Shown: positions 1 to 5,856 of the stretch, piece after piece
Layout: each line of letters starts with the position of its first letter
Position numbering within the stretch: position 1 is the stretch's first letter
Assembly (NCBI GenBank): GCA_023139025.1
Contig: JAGLOH010000150.1
Coordinates: 1-5,856, forward strand
Length of the DNA stretch: 5,856 bases
DNA from: Candidatus Heimdallarchaeota archaeon
GTDB lineage: Archaea > Asgardarchaeota > Heimdallarchaeia > Heimdallarchaeales > Heimdallarchaeaceae
Direction: 5' to 3'
The notes under the pieces: generated by a model
What the model was told of the DNA's origin: nothing
Database searches by the model: none
Seen by the model: the letters and a program-made list of their open reading frames with translations, nothing else
Program-made: the position numbers and the translations under genes

Positions 1-1113
1 GATATTCCAGATTCCTTCAACCTTAACTGATACTATCAATCTAGAAAAATCGAACTTCTTCTTCTTGAAGGATTTAGATTCTTCTAACCCTGCTCCGTGA
101 ACAATGTGGGTTACTTTCGATTCCATTTGTTTTTCAATTTCATCTATAGCTTTTTTTACATCCTTCTGGTTTGTCACATCAACTCTACGATATTGTACCT
201 CAATTTTCAACTTCTTGAGTCTCAGAATATTTTTCGAAACTTCCAAGCCAAAAACGAAATTATTCCATTTTTTATCAATCATGACAGGAGTAACTTTTTC
301 TTCTGTTGCTTTTAGATCTTCAATCATTTTTTCCTTATGTTCTTTTAATTCTTCGTCAGAAAGAGCTAACAATTCAGGAGTACAATAGGAAATATCTTCA
401 ATTCCCATAATTGCAACTTTGGGTTTCACGATAGTACATAAAGCTTCAATGCATTTGAATGTGATTCCTCTTCCTCCTCCAGTAGCTAATAATAAATCAT
501 TGCTTTTAAGATCAAGTTTTGATGTTTTGGTAACAACATCAGTAATATCTGAGGAAACGAGTGTATATCTTATGCCCTTTTGATAAGATATTTCCTTAAA
601 ATTATCCCAATACTCTAATTCTTGAAGAATTTCTTTGTTATTTGATGAATATAAATGCTTAACCTTCATTTTAAATTCTAATCCAAGAGTTTTAACAAAT
701 CCAGAAATTCCACCAGATATAGGTACTGCATCAGACTCATATCCAAAGAATTTCTCCGAAGAAATAGCTATGATTCTTTGGTGTGAATTTAATTCAAGTG
801 ATTGAAATAGCTTAAACATGTTATTGTAAATCTCTTGATCAACATAACCAGGTTTAGATTTTTCATCAGGCAGAATTATTACAAAGGAATCAAATTCCTT
901 ATTCTTCAGCTCAGAAAGTGAATCATTAAAAATACTGTATTCATGATACTGTAAATTCTTCTTTGAGAATTCCTCTAAAATTGAGATTGTTCGAGATGAT
1001 TCAAGGTTAATTACTAGAGAAGATAGTTTTGATAAATCCAGTTTTTCAGCCTTTTCTTTGTTTAAGCTAGCTGGTAATATAATTATTTTATCTATTCTAA
1101 CGTCCCTTTCCAC
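1..1113 (-). other. KR: PfaA-like ketoreductase domain (C-terminally cut)
   Basis: This NADPH-type short-chain dehydrogenase domain would reduce the 3-keto group on carrier-bound chains to a hydroxyl. It begins with a degenerate structural Rossmann half (residues 1582-1785) containing ISGGISGFVKTLGLEF at about 1713-1728, the usual G-x-x-G-x-x-K-T-L mark of synthase KRs. The catalytic half starts at LLLATGGGRGIT, with the cofactor loop at 1792-1798 (463..483). It continues to HGAG (His1920, 97..99) and to Lys1945 (22..24) in SVKVEG, the expected position of the active-site lysine. The distance from the glycine loop to HGAG is about 128 residues, longer than the roughly 80 of ordinary KRs. The extra segment, with a TPELLALSDEEL start and a VTPVMIDKKW stretch, fits the insert of PfaA-type KRs as I remember it. 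The catalytic Ser and Tyr lie beyond the window. Confidence 0.9.
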
Positions 1114-4100
1114 TTGTACTGACTTTTTCTTCTCTAAACCAAATTTCACATCTTTTGAGATTGTACTATCTGTTACTGCAAACTTGGAGACGTAATTAGC
1201 AATATCTTGAATTGATCTGAATTCTGCTAAACTTACAGTTTCATCTAGAGGAAAATTATATATTTCTCTTATATCCCCAAAGATTTCAGCTTGCTTGATG
1301 GTATCAATTCCCAAATCTTCTTCTAAATCCATATCATGTTCAATTAAATCCTGTTCATATCCAGTTGCTTCGGAAACAAGTTCTTTTATTCGGGTTATAA
1401 GACTAGAATCATCAATAGATCGAGAAACAGCTGTTTTCTCGGAACTTTCTACTTTATCGTGTGGAAGTTTCTCCAGAATATATGACACTATTTTGTTTGG
1501 TGATGTAAATTCAGCAAGACTAAGTGTTTCATCTAATTCAAGATCCCATTTATCTCGAATAATACCAAAAATCTCAGCTTGTTTCACAGTATCAATACCT
1601 AAATCCTCTTCTAGATGCATATCAGCTTCAATTAAATTAGACTCATATCCAGTTATCTCTGAAATAATATTGGTTAGTTCTGAAAGAACATTACTAGATC
1701 TGACCGAATGAAGTACAGGTTTCCTTCCAAGTTTTTCATCTGCTATCTTTCTTGGTTTTGTTCTCATCTTTAGAACTCTGCCATCTAAAAATGTGCTGTC
1801 AAGACTCCCATTCAGCTGATTTAGCCAATTCTCATGATAATTCAGATCATATCGATCATCAGGAGTATTCAATCTAAATGCTGTAAAAGCAATTTGAGAA
1901 CCAAAACCTGCAGCTAGTCTTATTGCATATTTAACTCTTTTATTTTCTCCTTTTGAGAAGTTTAAACCTACAAATGCTGGGTCAATTTGAGAGTAATTAG
2001 CAATAGGTGGAATAATACTCCTCTCCATTGATTTTATTGCAACACATTCCTCTACTCCAGCGCCCATGGCATGGCCTGTGTAACCTTTTGTATTTACGAT
2101 AATCAATTTGGATACATCAGTTCCGAATACTGACTTTAGAGCTTCAATTTCAGCTTCAGCACTACCTCCTCGTGCAGGTGTATAAGTTTCATGTGAAACA
2201 AAGATACCATTTTCTGCAATCTCCTTTCTCGAGATATTATAGTTCTTTTCAATTTTATTAACAAATGTTTCAAATACTTGTGTTATGTTCTTAACATCAA
2301 GTCTAGAACCATGGAAAGCACTGTTTGTAAATTGAGAACCTATTAAGTCGACAATAGGCTTAACCCCTCTTTTTTCGTAAGTGGATTCTTTTTCAATTAT
2401 TAACCCTGCAGCAGCTGATCCAATAATCAAGCCATGTCGATTTTTACCAAAAGGCAGTGCAGCTTTTTCTATTTCCCCTTCTGTTGTGACTCCTCCAGCA
2501 ACCAAAAATCCTGAACCAATCCAAGGTAGTAAGTTCTCACCAGCTGCATCATCTGCAGCGATAACTATAACTCTGTTACATCTACCTGTTTTAATCCAGT
2601 CTTCAGCAATACCAATCGCTTGAGTAGTAGAAGCACATGCTGCATTTATTTGAGTGTTTGGTCCTTTTGCCTTAATCATTTGTGCAAATTGTGCATGCCC
2701 CAGTGAAAGAACTTTGAATAGAAAATTTCGACTGAAACTTCTTTCTTCCTCAGATTTTTGATATTCATTAATTTCCTTAATGAGATTATCATATCCTGGA
2801 AAAGCCGAAGCAAAGATTATTCCTGTCTCATCCTGTAATTCCTCCGGAAGAGCCCATTCTCCTTCAAGAACCTTTCCTGTTGTGGTAGTTATTGATGATT
2901 TTACTAAAGGAATTCCTGCATCATTTAAAGCTTCCAAACCTGCACAAATAGCAAGGGTAAAAGTGATGTCTAGTGACTGTATAAATTTCTCATTTAGACC
3001 AAAGTCATTGATAGGATCAAATTTGCCTATTTGTCCAGCTAAACTGATTACTTGAGATAAATCATTTATCTCTTCAAATGATGCAGAACCATCAGGAGAT
3101 TTTACTAATCGATTGATGTTTTTATCAAGAATTTGTTGCTTAATTTCGTCCTCAACAGTATCGATAAAATTGTGCCCAGAGAGAATCAAATCTATGTTCT
3201 CATCATCAAATACATTTTGACTCTTTCCTGGAAATCCTATTCCAACTCCAGTAATACCGATTAGCTCTTCACTCAAAGAAGAAACACTTCTGGTTTCAGA
3301 CTTACCCAAATAAGTAGTATAGATTTCATGTCCTGTTTTCAAGAAATTTTCTAGCAAACTTGGGTTTTTTTGAATGAATGATTCGAAATCTGATTTTTTG
3401 GAAGTAAAAACTGGTATCTCTTTTTGTACTATAGAATGTTCAAAACTTTGATCTAAAGCACTGACTTCTATTTCACCGTTTTCATAACCAGCTTGAATGA
3501 TTTTGTTTATTGTATCTTTGATTTTATTGATATCATCATCCTTTGCACTTAAAGTATTGAAAACTTTCAAGTCATTCTTATCTTTGAGAATATCCTTAGC
3601 AAAAGAGAACAATGCTTTCTTAGGTCCAACTTCAACGAAATATCTAGCTCCTGCTTTATACATGTTTTCTACTTCATCAACCCATCGTACAGATGAACTT
3701 ATTTGTTCCACCAGAAGATTCCTCATTAATGAAGGATCATTTGGATATGGAAGGCTTGTTACATTACTAAAAACGGGAATAGAAGGGGGTCGAAATTCTA
3801 TTTTGGATAGTACTTTTTCCATTTCTTCTTCTACATTTTTGACAATTTGAGAGTGAAATGCTGTCGATACATTAAGTCTTATTGCACTTACTCCTTTCTT
3901 CTTAGATATCTCTAATACTTCTTCAATACTTTCAATTTCACCTGAAACAACTGTTTGAGATTTTGAATTATAATTTGCAATAGTTAAGTAGGCATTTTTA
4001 ACTTCATCCATTATTTCTTCCACTATATCAACTGGAGCAAGCACAGCTGCCATCGCACCAGGCACTGTATTTCCCGCCCTACTCATTGCTCTACCTCGCT

Positions 4101-5856
4101 CTATCACTGCCTTTAATCCATCTTCGAAAGATAATGAACCAGCGATCACTAATGCCACATATTCTCCTAGACTATGTCCAGCAACAATATCAGGTTGTAT
4201 ACCTTCTTCAGATAAGAGTCGTGCTATAGCTATATCTACAATGAATAAAGCTGGTTGAGTAAACTTAGTGTCAGTTAACCTTTTCTTGTTAGCTTCATCA
4301 GAGAGTTTCTCCGAACCAAATATTATTTCCTTTAGACTGTAGCTATAATAACTGAACCAGATTTTTTCTGCCTTCTCAAAAGTTTGAGCTACAATTGAAG
4401 AATTTTCATAAAGATGTTTAGCCATTCCTAAATATTGACTACCTTGTCCAGTAAACATAAAACTTAATTTTGGTTTAATGCTTTGAAGAGATATTTCACT
4501 TGGGGAAGTCAGATCAATTGTTTCAGCTATTGGAAGACGACTTTCTTCAAATATATATTCTACTTTTTCAGGTGAATATTCTTCCAATATTGTGTGATAA
4601 TTAGTTCCACCAAAACCGAAAGCAGATACTCCTGCTCTTCTAAGAATTCCTTTTTCTACAGCCCAATCAATGGGTTCTGTATTTATTTTTAAATTTGATT
4701 TATCCCAATCAATTTTGGAGTTAGGTGTTTGAACATTTATTGTAGGTGGTAATATCTTATTATAGATTGTAAGCGTTGTTTTTATCAGAGATGCAATTCC
4801 AGCAGCACTCTTAAGATGACCTATTTGACTTTTTATAGAGCCTACAGCAAGTTTTCTGGTATTCTTACGGTTCTGAAAAACTTCTTCTAGAACATTTAAT
4901 TCTACAGCATCACCTACAATGGTTGATGTACCATGAGCTTCAATGTAATCTATTTCATTTACTGTTAAATCTGCTAAATGAAGAGCCATTTCAATGGCTT
5001 GTTTCTGCCCCTCTGGATTTGGAGCTGTTATGCTTTTACCTCTACCATCTGAAGATGAACCAATAGCTGAAATTACTGCGTATATTTTGTTTCCATCTCT
5101 AATGACATCCTCCAATCTTTTCAAGACCATAAATCCTGCACCTTCTCCCATAACAAAACCATTAGCACCTTCATCAAATGGACAAGAACCGGTTGCAGAG
5201 AGAGCTTTAATTTTACTGAATTTGATATAAGAAGCTTCATCCATAGATCTATCTGCACCACCTACCAAAACTGTATCAAAATCACCAGAAGTTAATGATT
5301 TAACAGCTGTATCCAACGCTGCTATACTTGAAGCACAAGCTGCATCAGTAGTCATGGACTTACCTGTAAGATTAAACACATTAGCAATACGACCAGATAT
5401 TATATTGGACAGTTCTCCAGGCATTGAATCTTCAGTAACTGGAGGAAATTTCTCATCATATTTTTCTTTAAGATTTTGTAAGAGAGAATTTTGTTTTTCT
5501 ACACCAAGTGATTTGAAAACTTCATTATTTTCTAATTCAAAAAGGAATTCAGAAACAAATATTCCTTTATTTGTTATTCTTTGAATTTCTCCACCTACTG
5601 AATTCCCAACAATCACTGCAATTGGAAGTCTATTTTCCCCATCTGTAGAGATACCAGCATCTTCTAAAGCTTGCTTTGCAGCATCAAGAGACCATTTCTG
5701 AACTCTATCCATGCTATCTGATATTTTAGGTGGAATACGATAATTGATAGAATTAAACTTGTAGTCTTCTATGAATGCCCCTATTTTAGAGTAAGTTTTA
5801 TTTTGAGCTGTTTTATCTTCATCGAAGTGGATGTTTTTATCCCATCTTGAATCTGG
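1..5856 (-). CDS. PfaA-like multidomain type I fatty-acid/polyketide synthase, internal fragment (KS-AT-KS-ACP-ACP-KR)
   Basis: One reading frame runs through all 1952 codons of the minus strand without a stop. Neither start nor stop is in the window, so the full protein is larger. Domains in order are KS1 (residues 1-427), AT (464-768), KS2 (865-1330), ACP1 (1389-1464), ACP2 (1485-1560) and KR (1582-1952, cut). Family knowledge: such cytosolic megasynthases build acyl chains by decarboxylative condensation of malonyl units held on phosphopantetheine arms, followed by keto reduction. KS1, AT and KR resemble PfaA of PUFA synthases. A KS between AT and the carriers is not the standard PfaA order (KS-AT-ACPs-KR). 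Both carriers have Thr at the expected Ser. Codon use looks even throughout (AGA arginine, frequent ATA), so there is no sign of a recent join. The product cannot be named: it could be a long-chain or polyunsaturated lipid, or a polyketide. The enzyme class is secure; the pathway is inference. Confidence 0.96.
1177..1404 (-). other. ACP2: second tandem acyl carrier domain, also with Thr at the phosphopantetheine site
   Basis: This domain follows ACP1 after a Ser/Glu-rich hinge of about 20 residues (KVESSEKTAVSRSIDDS), and its modification-site residue lies 96 residues after that of ACP1. The motif EEDLGIDTIKQAEIFG again has Thr (Thr1519, codon at 1300..1302, ACC) in place of the usual Ser. 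Flanking carrier features are ATGYEQDLIEHDMDLEEDLG and LDETVSLAEFRSIQDIANY. The two copies have drifted to about 55% identity and use different Thr codons (ACT and ACC), yet both keep Thr, Lys-Gln-Ala-Glu and the acidic approach. That argues for selection on this form of the motif rather than decay. Tandem carriers in PUFA synthases are thought to raise throughput. Confidence 0.92.
1465..1692 (-). other. ACP1: acyl carrier domain with Thr at the phosphopantetheine site
   Basis: This is a four-helix carrier domain of about 76 residues that should hold the growing chain and extender units on a 4'-phosphopantetheine arm. The helix II motif EEDLGIDTVKQAEIFG aligns exactly with the LGIDSIKRVE type motif of PUFA-synthase carriers. 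The attachment residue is Thr1423 (codon at 1588..1590, ACT) rather than Ser. The rest of the fold is intact: the ITGYESNLIEADMHLEEDLG approach, and DETLSLAEFTSPNKIVSYI for helices III and IV. About 55% of residues match ACP2, counted by eye. Whether Thr can be modified by the host's transferase is unknown. Confidence 0.92.
1693..1866 (-). other. Linker between KS2 and ACP1
   Basis: These 58 residues (1331-1388) carry a polar first half (TPDDRYDLNYHENWLNQL) and a basic second half (RVLKMRTKPRKIADEKLGRK). No catalytic motif is visible. It probably serves as the exit segment of KS2 plus a flexible tether for the carrier domains. Confidence 0.55.
1867..3264 (-). other. KS2: divergent second beta-ketoacyl synthase domain with intact Cys-His-His
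   Basis: This is a thiolase-fold condensing domain of about 465 residues, starting at LIGITGVGIGFPG. Cys1074 (2635..2637) lies in INAACASTTQAIG. His1222 (2191..2193) lies in SHETYTPARGG where EAHGTGT is usual. His1262 (2065..2067) lies in NTKGYTGHAMGAG, with Lys1257 five residues before it, as in KS1. Cys-to-His and His-to-His distances (148 and 40) are close to those of KS1 (134 and 39). Differences from a standard KS: the GEG glutamate is replaced (IIGSAAAG, Ser1147), the first His motif is rebuilt, and the end is AAGFGSQIAFTAFRLN rather than GFGGTNYH. Because the Cys is kept, it is not a simple chain-length factor, whose Cys is lost. Likely roles are a second condensation activity or acyl transfer with the adjacent unusual carriers; this is inference. 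Confidence 0.9.
3265..3552 (-). other. Linker between AT and KS2 with a short amphipathic helical element
   Basis: These 96 residues (769-864) join the AT to KS2 and match no catalytic domain I recognise. The first part is charged. Residues 824-851 (3304..3387) form a compact stretch starting FESFIQKNPSLL and ending EIYTTYLG, with regularly spaced large hydrophobics that suggest one or two helices. After it comes a Ser/Glu-rich hinge (SETRSVSSLSEE) that runs into the first beta strand of KS2. A packing or dimerisation role is possible but not shown by the sequence. Confidence 0.6.
3553..4467 (-). other. AT: malonyl-type acyltransferase domain
   Basis: This domain transfers an extender acyl group from CoA to the carrier domains. 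The entry motif FTGQGSQ is at residues 468-474. The nucleophile is Ser562 (4171..4173) in GHSLGEY. Arg587 in ERGRAM matches the arginine that holds the malonyl carboxylate. The NYNSKSQTVVSG segment matches the usual N-x-x-x-Q-x-V-x-SG core. The catalytic His668 (3853..3855) sits in TAFHSQ, and VGPKKALF closes the fold. GHSL together with AFHS is the malonyl-CoA pattern; methylmalonyl-specific domains usually have GHSQ and YASH. Malonyl specificity is inferred from these motifs. The domain directly follows KS1 through a short linker (residues 428-463), the usual KS-AT didomain layout. Confidence 0.96.
4576..5856 (-). other. KS1: PfaA-type beta-ketoacyl synthase domain (N-terminally cut)
   Basis: This domain performs the decarboxylative Claisen condensation between an acyl chain on its cysteine and a malonyl unit on a carrier domain. 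The Cys-His-His triad is complete. Cys174 (5335..5337) lies in TTDAACASSIAAL, His308 (4933..4935) in EAHGTSTIVGDA, and His347 (4816..4818) in GSIKSQIGHLKSAAG with Lys342 before it. The conserved GEG glutamate is Glu238. The C-terminal FGFGGTNYH motif ends the domain. PfaA-like traits are the start PDSRWDK, the segment SKIGAF followed by YRIPP, the DAACASS active site and the HGTST-VGD signature. About 50 N-terminal residues that normally precede the RWD motif lie beyond the window edge. The domain looks fully active. Confidence 0.96.

Noticed and set aside
97..388. Two overlapping hydrophobic + strand frames that look like a small membrane protein.
   Set aside because: They lie opposite the Lys/Glu-rich KR codons, which read as Phe/Ser/Leu on the other strand. 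The minus-strand frame has clear KR motifs here.
1177..1692. Decayed or pseudogenised carrier domains, suggested by the missing Ser.
   Set aside because: The reading frame is intact, the rest of the carrier fold is well conserved in both copies, and the same Thr is kept with different codons, which is not the pattern of decay.
1295..1711. A + strand open frame with an apparent internal protein repeat (IPKSSS...SYPV twice).
   Set aside because: It is the antisense shadow of the tandem ACP1/ACP2 coding DNA; the 288-base offset of the repeat equals the 96-residue spacing of the two carrier sites.
2381..3055. Two + strand open frames opposite KS2 and other + strand frames near 3497..3850 and 4994..5584.
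   Set aside because: All lie inside the continuous minus-strand synthase frame, show no recognisable domain and have no independent start signals.
1867..3264. KS2 as a chain-length factor (CLF) like that of PfaC.
   Set aside because: CLF domains lack the nucleophilic Cys; KS2 has Cys1074 in an AACAS context with both histidines present.
3364..3370. Run of seven T, a possible frameshift site between AT and KS2.
   Set aside because: The frame reads CAA AAA AAC CCA across it and continues into KS2 with full motifs, so there is no shift.

Overview
The window is covered end to end by one open reading frame on the minus strand. It reads 5856 down to 1 as 1952 codons without a stop, and is cut at both ends. 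It is an internal piece of a giant multidomain type I fatty-acid/polyketide synthase that most resembles the PfaA subunit of polyunsaturated fatty acid (PUFA) synthases. Residue numbers below count from the first codon in the window (5856..5854), not from the true N-terminus.

Domain order from N to C, right to left on the + strand: ketoacyl synthase KS1 (5856..4576, N-terminus missing); malonyl-type acyltransferase AT (4467..3553); a helical linker; a second, divergent ketoacyl synthase KS2 (3264..1867); a charged linker; two tandem acyl carrier domains ACP1 (1692..1465) and ACP2 (1404..1177); and a ketoreductase KR (1113..1), which is cut before its catalytic Ser/Tyr. The AT should load malonyl units onto the carriers, a KS should condense them with a growing acyl chain, and the KR should reduce the 3-keto group. 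No dehydratase, enoyl reductase, thioesterase or phosphopantetheinyl transferase is visible; these may lie outside the window.

The notable part is the centre. Both carrier domains have threonine where the phosphopantetheine-bearing serine is expected (GIDT in place of GIDS). KS2 keeps the Cys-His-His triad but carries it in unusual surroundings (SHETYTPARGG instead of EAHGTGT). The flanking KS1-AT and KR are PfaA-like, so the protein looks like a PfaA-type scaffold carrying an unusual KS-ACP-ACP core.

The DNA is AT-rich, roughly one third G+C by eye. Arginine is mostly AGA, with some CGA and few CGT, and ATA isoleucine is common. Low-GC bacteria and low-GC archaea, Asgard archaea included, both fit, and the window does not decide between them. 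There are no RNA genes, mobile elements, CRISPR arrays, promoters or terminators, as expected for a window lying entirely inside one gene.
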